Positions 31,173 to 40,300 of a stretch of DNA of 64,000 nt are shown one piece after another (the first letter of the stretch is position 1; every line of letters begins with the position of its first letter). The position numbers and the translations under genes were made by a program. The stretch lies in NCBI GenBank assembly GCA_902775355.1, contig CACYLY010000019.1, positions 1 to 64,000 of the forward strand, given 5' to 3'. This DNA is from Oscillospiraceae bacterium (lineage in GTDB: Bacteria > Bacillota > Clostridia > Oscillospirales > Oscillospiraceae). The notes beneath the pieces are model-generated. The model did not search any database. It was not told the origin of the DNA and saw only the letters and a program-made list of their open reading frames with translations.

Positions 31173-31577
31173 ATGCGTCGTTTTTACGGAGAAGAGACCG
31201 CCGCGCCGGAGATCCGGGCCCTGTTCGACCGGCTTTGGCCCCTGTGGCAGGTCGACACCTGCGCCCCCCGGCTGCGGCCGGACTGGACGCCGGAGAACCG
31301 GACCCTGGGCCAGTGCAGCATCACGGCCTTCCTGGTGCAGGACCTGCTGGGCGGCAAGGTCTACGGCGTCCCCCTGCCCGACGGCAGCGTCCACTGCTTC
31401 AACGAGGCCCTGGGCTGCGTCTTCGACCTGACCAGCGCCCAGTTCGGGGACGAAAAGCTGGACTACGAAAACCGCCCGGAGCAGAGCCGGGAGGTCCATT
31501 TTGCCGACGCCGGCAAGCGGGCGCGCTACGAGCTGCTGAAAGCGCGGCTGCTGGCCGCCATGGAAAAGGAGGTTTGA
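31173..31577 (+). CDS. YunG-like protein
   Basis: A 134-residue soluble protein. The central GQCSITAFLVQDLLGGKVYGVPLPDGSVHCFN stretch and FDLTSAQFGD match the YunG family of Firmicutes, whose function is unknown; the Cys..His arrangement hints at a papain-like or transglutaminase-like fold. The start at 31173 has GGAGG 8 bases upstream. The lipoprotein metallopeptidase gene follows after 2 bases, so they are co-transcribed. Confidence 0.7.
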   Translation: MRRFYGEETAAPEIRALFDRLWPLWQVDTCAPRLRPDWTPENRTLGQCSITAFLVQDLLGGKVYGVPLPDGSVHCFNEALGCVFDLTSAQFGDEKLDYENRPEQSREVHFADAGKRARYELLKARLLAAMEKEV

Positions 31578-31579
31578 GC

Positions 31580-32674
31580 ATGAAAACGAGGTTTCGTATC
31601 CTTGCCGCCCTGCTGGCCCTGAGCCTGTGCCTGGGTCTGGCCGCCTGCGGCGCGGAAACCCCCGCGGCCCCCGCTCCGAGCGAAGCGGAAGCCGCCGCGG
31701 ACACCGCCCCCGCGGAAGCGCCCGCGGAGCCGGAGCCCACGGAGTCCCCTGTCTCCCTGCCCGGCCTGAGCTGGCCCGCGGAGCGGGCCGAGGGGCCCTC
31801 GGCGGTGAGCTATCCCTATATCGTCCGCACGGAAAACGCAGTGTGGCACCTGTCGAAGGACGACACGGAGCTGCTGGGCGAGGAGGCCTACTGCGCCGGT
31901 CTGGAGCAGATGCTGCAGAACGCCAACGCAGACTTCGTCGAGGCCCAGGCCCTGCTGGCGCCCTGGCTGTGGGAGGAGATCCCGCCGGTGGACATCTACA
32001 CGGACTTCAGCGGCCACATGGAAGAGAGCAGGACCTTCGGTGCCTATTACAGAGGGCAGGCCAAGGACATCCGCCTGTTCCACAACTGGAACGCGGCGGG
32101 GCAGTCGCTGCTGCACGAGTACGTGCACTACCTGAGCTTCAGCTGTACGGATAAGCCGATCATCATGAATCTGTGGGCAGACGCTCTGGCGGAGTACGTC
32201 TCCTGCTATGCCTGCCGCAACCGGATGGCGCGCACGGCCTATCTCGCCATGATGGATCCGGAAACCGTGGAGGAGGGAAGGAAATACGGCCTCCTGGACG
32301 AGGACGGCTGCCTTGACCCCGCCCGGATGCTCCTGTTCCAGGCCGAGCGCATCAAGGCCCCCGAGAATGTGGGGCAGAAGTACGGCAGCATCTCCCAGGC
32401 GTTCATCATCCGGACCGAAAGGATGAACGAGCACCCCAGCTATACCACGATCTCCTATCCCGAGGCCGGGGCGATCCTGGCCTATCTGGTGGAGACTTAT
32501 GGAGAGGATCTGGTCTTCGGCCACTGGGACACGGAGCCCTCCGACATGGAAGAAGTCTACGGCAAGGGCTTCGAGGAACTCTATCGGGACTGGGAGGTCT
32601 GGAACCTGGCCAAATGCGGCGAGCTGGGGATCCGGCTGGATATGGCGAAGGCCGACGCCGAGAAGGCGAGCTAA
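31580..32674 (+). CDS. Lipoprotein zinc metallopeptidase-like (HExxH)
   Basis: A 364-residue exported lipoprotein. The lipobox LAAC ends at Cys23, and an Ala/Glu/Pro stalk runs to about 58. HEYVH at 179-183 gives two zinc His and the catalytic Glu, and Glu205 in LADALAEY-like ADALAEYVS fits the third ligand of a gluzincin. The body is mostly helical. It probably acts on the cell surface; the substrate is unknown. Its ATG is 2 bases after the YunG-like stop, and the macro-domain gene follows after 4 bases, so the transcript runs on. Confidence 0.78.
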   Translation: MKTRFRILAALLALSLCLGLAACGAETPAAPAPSEAEAAADTAPAEAPAEPEPTESPVSLPGLSWPAERAEGPSAVSYPYIVRTENAVWHLSKDDTELLGEEAYCAGLEQMLQNANADFVEAQALLAPWLWEEIPPVDIYTDFSGHMEESRTFGAYYRGQAKDIRLFHNWNAAGQSLLHEYVHYLSFSCTDKPIIMNLWADALAEYVSCYACRNRMARTAYLAMMDPETVEEGRKYGLLDEDGCLDPARMLLFQAERIKAPENVGQKYGSISQAFIIRTERMNEHPSYTTISYPEAGAILAYLVETYGEDLVFGHWDTEPSDMEEVYGKGFEELYRDWEVWNLAKCGELGIRLDMAKADAEKAS

Positions 32675-32678
32675 GCCC

Positions 32679-33386
32679 ATGGCCTGTACCGTGACCAGAG
32701 AGGATATCCTCACGATCCCGGCGGACGCCGCGGTGCTGCCCCTGGAGATGACCGGCCGCCCTACCGAGGGGAAGGCCGCCCAGCGTCTGGCTCAGGCCGG
32801 GGGCGAGGAGCTGCGAAACGCCCTGCGGAAGCTGAAATTCCTGGCGGTGGGGAGCGCCGCGGCGCTGGACGTTCAGGGGCTGCCCTTTTCCAATCTCATC
32901 GTCACCGCCGTGCCCCGCTGGCTCACCGGCAAGGCCAACGAGCTTCTTGTGCTGCACCGCTGCTATGAGAGCGTGTACGCCCTGGCGGAGGAACTGGGCT
33001 GCAGGAGTCTGGCGGCCCCCTTTCTCTCCTGCTGTTACTTTCATTTTCCCCTGGACGACGCGGTGCATATCGCGCTGCGGGCCGCGAGGCGGTGGAAGGG
33101 GGAAACGCTCTTTTCCGCCGATACGGAGGAACTGCTTGCCCTCAGTCAAAGACCCTGGCACAAGCCGAGCATCGTCTCCTATATCGGCTATTACCGGGAC
33201 CACGCGATCTTCGCGCTGGACAACGGCCTCTTCGCCCGGGTGGATCTCCGCCCGGAGCTGCGGCAGGCCGACGTGATCCCCTGTTTTGAAGCCTGCTTCC
33301 GGGAGGGGAACAATCCCCTGCAGCCCCCGCTTCCGCCGGAGGAGATCGCAAGGCTCCGGCGGATCTGGGAAGAACTGGACCTATGA
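32679..33386 (+). CDS. Divergent macro-domain protein
   Basis: A 235-residue protein whose first 140 residues follow the macro-domain (ADP-ribose-binding) pattern: DILTIPADAAVLPL in place of DITxxxVDAIVNAAN, then a hydrophobic strand FSNLIVTAVPRW, LLVLHRCYESVYALAEELGCRSLAAPFLS and DDAVHIALRA. The Asn-Ala-Ala-Asn and Gly-rich loop that contact ADP-ribose are not conserved, so binding or catalysis may be altered. The C-terminal part (about 160-235) is unfamiliar. It is followed after 13 bases by purine nucleoside phosphorylase, which suggests nucleoside or ADP-ribose salvage. Confidence 0.7.
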   Translation: MACTVTREDILTIPADAAVLPLEMTGRPTEGKAAQRLAQAGGEELRNALRKLKFLAVGSAAALDVQGLPFSNLIVTAVPRWLTGKANELLVLHRCYESVYALAEELGCRSLAAPFLSCCYFHFPLDDAVHIALRAARRWKGETLFSADTEELLALSQRPWHKPSIVSYIGYYRDHAIFALDNGLFARVDLRPELRQADVIPCFEACFREGNNPLQPPLPPEEIARLRRIWEELDL

Positions 33387-33399
33387 AAGGAGGACGCCC

Positions 33400-34233
33400 A
33401 TGACCTACTACGAACAGGTGCAGCAGGCCGCGGACTATATCCGGGAACGGACGGATCTGCGGCCCCGGACGGCCATCATCCTGGGCAGCGGCCTGGGGGA
33501 GCTGGCCGAGCGCATCCAGGACGCGGAAATCATCCCCTACAAGGAGATCCCCGGCTTTCCCGCCTCCCATGTGGCGGGTCACGCGGCCCGTCTGGTCTTC
33601 GGCCGGGTCGGAGAGCGGGAGATCGTAGCCATGCAGGGCCGTTTTCACTATTACGAGGGTCTTTCCATGCGGGAGCTGTGTCTGCCGGTCTACGTGCTGC
33701 GAGAGCTCTGCGTGCGGGACCTGGTGGTCACCAACGCCTGCGGCGCGGTGAACGCGGACTTCTCCCCCGGGGACCTGATGCTCATCACCGACCACATCAA
33801 TCTCTGCGGCAGGAATCCTCTCATCGGGCCCAACGACGAGCGCCTCGGGCCCCGTTTCCCGGACATGTCCGAGGCCTACGACCCGGCCCTGGCCCGCTTT
33901 GCCCGGGAGACGGCGGAGAGCCTGGAGATCCCGCTGCGGGAGGGGGTCTACGCCTTCTACTCCGGTCCCAGCTTCGAGACCGCGGCGGAGATCCGGGCCT
34001 TCAAGGTCCTGGGGGCCGACGCGGTGGGCATGTCCACCGTGCCGGAGGTCATCGCCGCCCGTCACCAGGGCCTGCGGGTCCTGGGCCTGAGCTGCATCAC
34101 CAACATGGCCACCGGTATCGCGGCAACCAAGCACTCCCACATGGAGGTCCTGGCCACCGCCGCCGCCAGCGCCGAGCGCTTCTGCGCCCTGTGCGAGGCC
34201 CTGCTGCGGGACTGGCCCGATGTGAGTTCATAG
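33400..34233 (+). CDS. punA: Purine nucleoside phosphorylase (trimeric type)
   Basis: Splits inosine or guanosine with phosphate to base and ribose 1-phosphate. The 277-residue chain has ILGSGLG near 27, IPGFPASHVAGHAARL, GRFHYYEG, VTNACGAVN, the phosphate/ribose region FYSGPSFETAAEIR near 189-202, and GMSTVPEVIAARH and ITNMATGI near 215-247. The Glu and Asn of these last motifs indicate preference for 6-oxopurines. A GAAAGGAGG ribosome site overlaps the end of the macro-domain gene. The gene is the fourth of a likely operon beginning at 31173. Confidence 0.94.
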   Translation: MTYYEQVQQAADYIRERTDLRPRTAIILGSGLGELAERIQDAEIIPYKEIPGFPASHVAGHAARLVFGRVGEREIVAMQGRFHYYEGLSMRELCLPVYVLRELCVRDLVVTNACGAVNADFSPGDLMLITDHINLCGRNPLIGPNDERLGPRFPDMSEAYDPALARFARETAESLEIPLREGVYAFYSGPSFETAAEIRAFKVLGADAVGMSTVPEVIAARHQGLRVLGLSCITNMATGIAATKHSHMEVLATAAASAERFCALCEALLRDWPDVSS

Positions 34234-34291
34234 TTCGCAGTTCGCAGTTCGTAGAATTTTTCGTGATCCTGGAGGAAGGGGGTGCGCCGGG

Positions 34292-35038
34292 ATGGCCCTC
34301 TATGCCATCGGAGATCTGCATCTGCACTTTCAGTCGGAGCTGAAGGCCCGGCGGCAGCTGCGGGAGCGGGTCTGGAAAAACCACGAGGAAAAGCTGCGCC
34401 TGGCCTGTGAAAAGCTCCTGAAGCCCGAGGACACCCTGGTGCTGGTGGGAGACCACAGCTGGGGGCGGAAGCTGCCGGAGTGCGAGGAGGACCTGCGCTA
34501 TATCCAGGCCCTGCCCGGGCGGAAGATCCTGATCCGGGGCAACCACGACATGTTCTGGGACGCGGGCAAGACCCAGGAGCTGAACCGGCTCTTTGAAGGG
34601 AAGCTTTTCCTCCTTCAGGGCAACTTTTCCAGCTATGGAGATTACGCCCTGGTCGGCACCAAGGGCGCCTGCTTCGAGGGGCCCTTTTATCTGGACCGGC
34701 GGGGCCGGATCCTGGGCTGGGACGAGGAGGCGGAGCGGCAGGCCAAGAAGCTGGTGGAGCGGGAGACCGAGCGCCTGCGGGCGTCCTTCGAGGCCGCCCG
34801 GGCCGCGGGCTTTCGCCGGTACCTGGTCTTTCTGCACTATCCCCCCACCAACATCCTGGAGGAGGAGAGCCCCTTCACCCGCCTGGCAGAGGAGTACGGG
34901 GCGGAGCAGCTGATCTACGCTCACATCCACGGGGAGAGCCGCTACGGCGACAGCATCCTGGGGGAGAAAAACGGGATCCGCTACAGCCTGGTCTCCGGCG
35001 ATTATCTGAAATGGCAGCCGCTGAAGCTGCTGGACTGA
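34292..35038 (+). CDS. Metallophosphoesterase
   Basis: A 248-residue calcineurin-like phosphoesterase with two-metal motifs in order: GDLHLHF near 7-13, GDHSWG near 53, GNHDMFWD near 83, FLHYPP near 183 and HIHGES near 211. The substrate could be a nucleotide or phosphoprotein; related YkuE or predicted phosphohydrolases are cytoplasmic. GGAGGAAGG lies upstream. The gap before it (34234-34291) contains repeated GTTCGCA units. The lipoprotein gene follows after 15 bases. Confidence 0.85.
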   Translation: MALYAIGDLHLHFQSELKARRQLRERVWKNHEEKLRLACEKLLKPEDTLVLVGDHSWGRKLPECEEDLRYIQALPGRKILIRGNHDMFWDAGKTQELNRLFEGKLFLLQGNFSSYGDYALVGTKGACFEGPFYLDRRGRILGWDEEAERQAKKLVERETERLRASFEAARAAGFRRYLVFLHYPPTNILEEESPFTRLAEEYGAEQLIYAHIHGESRYGDSILGEKNGIRYSLVSGDYLKWQPLKLLD

Positions 35039-35053
35039 AAGAGAGGAACGAAG

Positions 35054-36676
35054 ATGAAACGATGGATCGCGCTGCTGCTGTGCACCCTGACGCTGCTGGG
35101 CCTCTGCGCCTGCTCCCGGGTGCCCGATCTGAACGCCCCCGCCGTCCCCGCCCTTCCGGCGGCGGAGGAGCCGGCCCCGGCGGCGGAGAACTCGCCCGCT
35201 CTGGAGACTGGCGCCCCCCAGAGTCCGGAGGAGGCTCCGGCGCCCCGGCCGGCGGAGGGCAGCGCCAACTCCGCGCCCACGCCGGAGCCCACACCGGAAC
35301 CCACGCCGGAGCCCACGCCCACGCCCATGCGCACCCGCTACGTGATCCCGGAGGGGGCCACCGCCGGTCCCCTGCCCGACGAGAGCTGCTACGGCTCCAT
35401 CAGCCTGGATGAGCCGGAGAAGACCCTGGAGGTGATCCAGCGAGCCCGGGAGCTGGGGCTGCTGCGGGAGGACGAGCGGGTGATCTTCGATCCCGGCGTG
35501 GACTTTTACCGGGGCGCGGACCGGCAGGACATCGAATATTACCTGGACGAGACCATCCTGGTGATCTGCTGGAAAGAGGTGGTGGAGGGCTGCACCTGCT
35601 CCTTCGCGGAGGTGAAGATCGCCGACGCCTCTCAGTTCCGGCGGAAGCTGGCCGACGACATGGTGAACCCGTCCCAGCGCTATTTCTCCACGGAGCTCCA
35701 CGCCCAGACCAACGCGGTGCTGAGCCTGAACGCGGACTTTTACCAGAACCGGGACGTGGGTCTGGTGGTCTATGACCGGACCCTCCTCCGCTTCCCCGAG
35801 ACGGGCTACACCGGCGGCTACAACTTCTCCAACTGCCTGGAAAACTGCTTTGTCAACAGCAAGGGCCAGTTTCTATTCACCGAGCTGGGGCAGATCGCCG
35901 ACCGGGAGGAGATGGCCCGGTATATCGAGGAAAACGACGTGCTCTTTTCCATCGCCTTCGGCCCGGTGCTGATCCGGGACGGCCAGGTGCGGGAGTGCAG
36001 CTGGTACCCGGTGGGCGAGGTCGGCCTGGTCTATTCCCGGGCGGGCATCGGCGAGGTGGATGAGCTGCACTACCTCTACATGTCCCTGAACCACGCCCCG
36101 GAGAAGGCCGGCAGCTGGACGGTGAATCAGTTCGCCCAGCACTTCGCCGAGAAGAACGTACGCACCGCCTACTGTCTGGACGGCGGCCAGACCGGGGAGA
36201 TGGTCTTCCGGGGCCGGCCCTACAACCACATCGACTTCGGCGAGGAGCGCCGGGTCAGCGACAACATCTATTTCGCCACGGGCATCGGCGCGGAGGAATT
36301 TCTGGAGCCCGTCCCCGACCGGGCGAAGCTGAGGCTGCGCCTGGCGGAGGAGCCCCTGCCGGAGCATGAGAGCTTCGCCGCGGCGGAGGGCGAGTTTGCC
36401 GTGCGGCTGCTGCTGTCTTCCGACCGGCCCATCCGGGAGCTGAAGGTCCTCTCCCTGTCCTATGAGGAGGGCGAGCAGGAGTTTCGCTTTGTCTCCACGG
36501 AGCTCTGGAGCCTGCCGGAGCTGCGGCCGGAGCGGCCCCTGCTGCTGACCCTGGTCTTTCCCGGGGATCTGCCCGCCTGGGGCGTCTCCTACCTGGACCC
36601 GGACGGCACGCCCCAGCGCTATGGCATCGTCCTCAGCGGCGAGGACGGCTCTCCCCTGCTCGTCTCCCTGGACTGA
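35054..36676 (+). CDS. Lipoprotein with phosphodiester glycosidase (NAGPA-like) domain
   Basis: A 540-residue exported lipoprotein. The lipobox ends at Cys20 (LCAC), and an Ala/Pro/Glu stalk with PTPEPTPEP repeats runs to about 92. Residues about 215-410 match the NAGPA/phosphodiester glycosidase family: LSLNADFYQNRDVGLVVYD, FGPVLIRDGQ and the catalytic-region AYCLDGGQTGEMVFRGRPYNH. Such enzymes cut phosphodiester-linked sugars, for example on wall polymers. A C-terminal beta domain (about 440-540) is unfamiliar. It is followed by a strong terminator. Confidence 0.85.
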   Translation: MKRWIALLLCTLTLLGLCACSRVPDLNAPAVPALPAAEEPAPAAENSPALETGAPQSPEEAPAPRPAEGSANSAPTPEPTPEPTPEPTPTPMRTRYVIPEGATAGPLPDESCYGSISLDEPEKTLEVIQRARELGLLREDERVIFDPGVDFYRGADRQDIEYYLDETILVICWKEVVEGCTCSFAEVKIADASQFRRKLADDMVNPSQRYFSTELHAQTNAVLSLNADFYQNRDVGLVVYDRTLLRFPETGYTGGYNFSNCLENCFVNSKGQFLFTELGQIADREEMARYIEENDVLFSIAFGPVLIRDGQVRECSWYPVGEVGLVYSRAGIGEVDELHYLYMSLNHAPEKAGSWTVNQFAQHFAEKNVRTAYCLDGGQTGEMVFRGRPYNHIDFGEERRVSDNIYFATGIGAEEFLEPVPDRAKLRLRLAEEPLPEHESFAAAEGEFAVRLLLSSDRPIRELKVLSLSYEEGEQEFRFVSTELWSLPELRPERPLLLTLVFPGDLPAWGVSYLDPDGTPQRYGIVLSGEDGSPLLVSLD

Positions 36677-36702
36677 ACGCGATACGGATAGGAACCTGAT
36701 AT

Positions 36703-36736
36703 GGAATCGGCGGACCGGGAACCCGGTCCGCCGATC
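36703..36736 (+). terminator. Terminator after the NAGPA-like lipoprotein
   Basis: ATCGGCGGACCGGG and CCCGGTCCGCCGAT form a perfect 14-base stem with a 2-base tip, followed by CCGTTTTGTCTTTTC. Confidence 0.88.
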
Positions 36737-36747
36737 CGTTTTGTCTT

Positions 36748-36778
36748 TTCATATCCCCTCCGCCGCGCTCATATACAT
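36748..36778 (+). promoter_or_regulatory. Possible sigma-E-type promoter of spoIIID
   Basis: TTCATATC (36748-36755) and CATATACAT (36770-36778), 14 bases apart, resemble the sporulation sigma-E elements (-35 around ATATT, -10 around CATACA). spoIIID is a sigma-E gene in Bacillus. The match is partial. Confidence 0.45.
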
Positions 36779-36823
36779 GAGCCAGCAGACGCGCGGCGCC
36801 GCCGCGCACAGGGAGTGGTAAAC

Positions 36824-37078
36824 GTGCTGAGCAAACTGGAGGAGAGAGCCATGGACCTGGCTGTCTATCTCGTGGAAAACAAGGCCACCGTCCGGGCCGC
36901 CGCGGCCCGCTTCGGCGTGTCCAAAAGCACCGTTCACAAGGATCTGACCGAGCGGCTGCCGCGGCTTTCTCCGGGGCTCTATGCCCAGGTGCGGCGGCTG
37001 CTGGACTGGAACAAGGCCCAGCGGCACATCCGCGGTGGCCTGGCCACCCGGCGAAAATACCGGGGAGAAGAGGCGTAG
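36824..37078 (+). CDS. spoIIID: Sporulation transcriptional regulator SpoIIID
   Basis: An 84-residue DNA-binding protein that adjusts the mother-cell sigma-E regulon during spore formation. ATVRAAAARFGVSKSTVHKDLTERLP near 25-50 is the nearly invariant SpoIIID helix-turn-helix, and RHIRGGLATRRKYR near the end is the basic helix. The start is GTG at 36824 with GGGAGTGG upstream; an in-frame ATG 9 codons later is possible. It is a single gene followed by a terminator. It is the best evidence in the window that the organism forms spores. Confidence 0.93.
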   Translation: MLSKLEERAMDLAVYLVENKATVRAAAARFGVSKSTVHKDLTERLPRLSPGLYAQVRRLLDWNKAQRHIRGGLATRRKYRGEEA

Positions 37079-37086
37079 CAAGGCAA

Positions 37087-37112
37087 AAGGGAGCTTCCGG
37101 AGAAGCTCCCTT
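37087..37112 (+). terminator. Terminator after spoIIID (first of two identical copies)
   Basis: AAGGGAGCTTCCGGAGAAGC... forms an 11-base stem with a tiny loop. The same 26 bases recur exactly at 37290-37315, on the far side of the repeat element. Confidence 0.8.
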
Positions 37113-37117
37113 CAAAG

Positions 37118-37283
37118 TGTAGACAAACCCCAAAGCATGTCATTGCGAGCATAGCGACGCGCGGGCAGCGTGCGACGATCCAAGCTCTGCTGTGCGCACA
37201 CTGGCGTGGCAATCCATGCGGATCGCCACACCAGGCTCATCGGTCACTGGTGTGGCGATGACAGCAACCCCACTTTGTCTACA
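37118..37283. repeat. TIR-bounded intergenic element (166 bp)
   Basis: TGTAGACAAA (37118-37127) and TTTGTCTACA (37274-37283) are exact inverted ends. Inside are TGTCATTGCGAGC and GGCGATGACA, and short GTGGCGAT / ATCGCCAC pairs. The element is flanked by identical 26-base terminators. No coding capacity. Confidence 0.7.
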
Positions 37284-37289
37284 GTCTGA

Positions 37290-37315
37290 AAGGGAGCTTC
37301 CGGAGAAGCTCCCTT
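37290..37315 (-). terminator. Second copy of the spoIIID terminator, facing the TIR-domain gene
   Basis: Identical to 37087-37112. The stem is symmetrical, so it can also terminate the leftward gene ending at 37382. Confidence 0.75.
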
Positions 37316-37381
37316 TTCGTGTCGGGGAGGCGGGCCTTCCCGGCGGCTTCCGAAGGCGGCGGAAAGTCCCCGCGAAAAGGC

Positions 37382-40300
37382 TCATAGCCTCTTTACCAGG
37401 TGATACAGGGCCCTCCACAGCTCCGGATACCGGATCTCATCCAGGGGATACCGCCAGAAAACGATGCCGTCAAAAAAGCGCCGATAGTCCCCGACCGCGT
37501 TTTCGACCTTTCCCGTCAGCTTCAGCCCCGTATGGAGGAAGCCGCAGTAGGCCGCCGTCAGCACGGCGGCTTCTTCATACTTGCAGAAGGGCTCGAGTAT
37601 CCGCAGGATGTATTCATAAACGGCTCCGGCGCTCCTTTTCACCTCCGCAAGGGAGATGCCCTCGCCCCCGGTCAGGTCGGAGAATGACTTCATTCTGCCT
37701 GTGGCGTCTTCCAGCGAACGCAGGGCCGTCTGGATCTTCAGGGCGATATGGGTCTCTCTGTACGCCCGGATCACACCGGCCATTTCCCCGAAGTCGAAGC
37801 CTTGCTCCGCCCAGCTCCGGACCGCATACGCGAGCAGGGTCTCTCCTTCGTCGGCAGGCGCTTCTGTCCGCTTCCGGATCTCCTCCTGCCGGGCGCGAAG
37901 CCGCTCCAGTGCCTGGAGGTCTTCCTGGTAAAAGGCCAGTTCCAAATTGCCTTTTTCCGCTATCTCCGCTATGTTTTTCTCTTTTTTGAACCCCATTGCC
38001 GGCAAGGCCAGCCCATCGATCAGGCCCTTGCGCAGCCACAGCGCTTTCTCGTTCCACTCTTCGATTTTTCTGACATTTCCCAGGTTGATGGAATCGTCCA
38101 GCAGCTTTTCACTCAGACCTGCCATGATCCGGGAATCTTTCACGGTTTTCGAAAAGGCCATGAGGTTTTCCATCAGGCTCCACGCTTTCTCATGCCATTC
38201 GTAGGCCGTCTCATACTCTGCGGATCGATCATAGCATTCTCCGATCTTTTCGCAGATCCTTGCCGCGTCGCGCACATGCTCCGCATCAAAAAACGCGTCC
38301 AACAGCGGTTCGAGGATGGCATAAGCCCCTTCTTTCAGAAGCAGGACCGCGTTTTCGTAGTTTTCCACGGCGTACTCCTTGAATCCCAGGAGCATGTAGT
38401 ATTTTGCAAGATACAGCTTCAAGTCAAAGCTGACGACTTTGCCCCGTTCTCCGTCGATCAGTTCCTTGGCCGCCGCGTCCTTCTCCGTTTGGAAGCCGCA
38501 TACGCTCTGCTGCTCGCCGATCTCTTCGACGATCAGATCCTTCGCTTGACGCGCATCGGCCACCGTATTCTTCCAATCCCCGTACAAATACGCGACCCTC
38601 GCCTTATACAGCCAGCTTTGGATGATCGCGCATCGGATCTGAAAGCTGTCGGGATACTCCTTCTGCAGGGTCTGAAGCAGTTCTGTTCTTTCCTCCTGAC
38701 ACTGATAGGCGCTCTTGTATCTTCTGCCGGCGATCTCGTATTCGCTGGCTGAATCGAACAGAAACGAATAGCTGTATTTGATTTCCAGCGTTTTTGCCTC
38801 GTCGCTCAATTCCGCGTACACTGTGAAAGCCTGTTCCAACCAATACTTTGCACCCGACAGATTTCCGCTCAACGTCAGTTCACAAGCCATTCTCCTGGCG
38901 ATCAGGAAGAATTCCGCAATCAGTCCGGAGTAGCCCAGGGTTCTTGACATCATGCTCGCTACATAACTGGCTTTTTTCGTCCAGGTCATGATATCCTCAT
39001 GGATGCCCATATCGAACGCCATGTCCAGCATATAGCGGCAGGCCTTGCACAGATACCCCAGGCTCTCTTCGTAGCACGCCGAACGGTTCAGGACATATTT
39101 TTGAAACAGGGATTTCGCTTTTTTCAGAAATCCTTTCTCCACGGCGCCGAAACACAGCAGCTTTGCGGTTTGGAACGCTGTATTTCCCGCATCCGCCGCC
39201 GTTTCGTAGTCTTCGATCGAATACGCCAGTTCGGTCAGACGCATCTGCTCCCTCAAAAACTCCAGGGCGTCGCTCTCTTTTCTGGTTTCTTCCGCTTTTT
39301 CTCCCAGCGTCCAGGTCAGCTTTTTCTGCCACGCCAGCGCCCGGGGCATGTCTTTGGTCACACCGTCGCCGACGGAATACATCTCCGCCAGCTTCTTCAT
39401 GGCCGGCTCCAGTCCGGCCTCCGCCGCCTCCGAGATCAGCCTCACCGCCCGCTCCCGATCCACTTCCACGTCGATGCCGGACAAATAGGCCAGACCCACG
39501 AAAAACCGGTGGACCGGATCGTCGCTCCCGGTCCTGACGGCGAGAGACAGACTGTCCCGCAGCGCATGCTCCAGCGAGTCCGCGTCCTTCGGCGCGATGG
39601 GCGTCGGGATGCCCTCGTACTTGTCCCTCAGCCCCTCCAGGGAAGTTTCCGTCATCTCCACCGGCAGGATGCGCTTCTTCTCCTGCTGCGCCAGCGGATA
39701 CTCCACCTCCATCACATAGTTCTTTTCGCAGATCAGGTTCGGGGTGACGACCAGCGAAAAGAGGCTGCTCTTCCGCAGGGCGCTTTTAATGGCCTCGTTA
39801 AAGCTTTCCCCCGGGGTGAGGAACTCATCATACCAGATCGCCACCCTCTCGCAGAACGGGTTTTGGTGGATCAGGCGCATCAGTTCCTGGGCGCAGGCCC
39901 TGTCCTTTTTCCGGTAGCTGAGAAAGATGTACGCGTCGAAAGCGTCCTTGATCCGATCCAGCTGCTCGTCGTTCAGCAGCACGCCCCTGAGATAGGCCGA
40001 AAGCTTCTCCCGGTAGGAGATCGCAGTCGGGTCCAGGGAAGTCCTGTTCAGGTATTCCAGATCGCCGAAGCGCAGGCTGACAAGCGCATCCAGTCCGGGC
40101 TCCACCGCGATGGGCAGGACCGGGATCCTGTTTTTCTGCGCGAAGGGAAGGACCGCGGTAAAGATCTCCTCTTCCTCCGTCAGGAGTTTTTTTGTGACGG
40201 GGATCACGATCAGCTGCATCTGGCTCAGCTCGAACGCCGCGTCGGCCAGCGGCTGGCCCGGCTCCGGATACCAGACGGAGCAGTTCTGGGTCTCAAAAAT

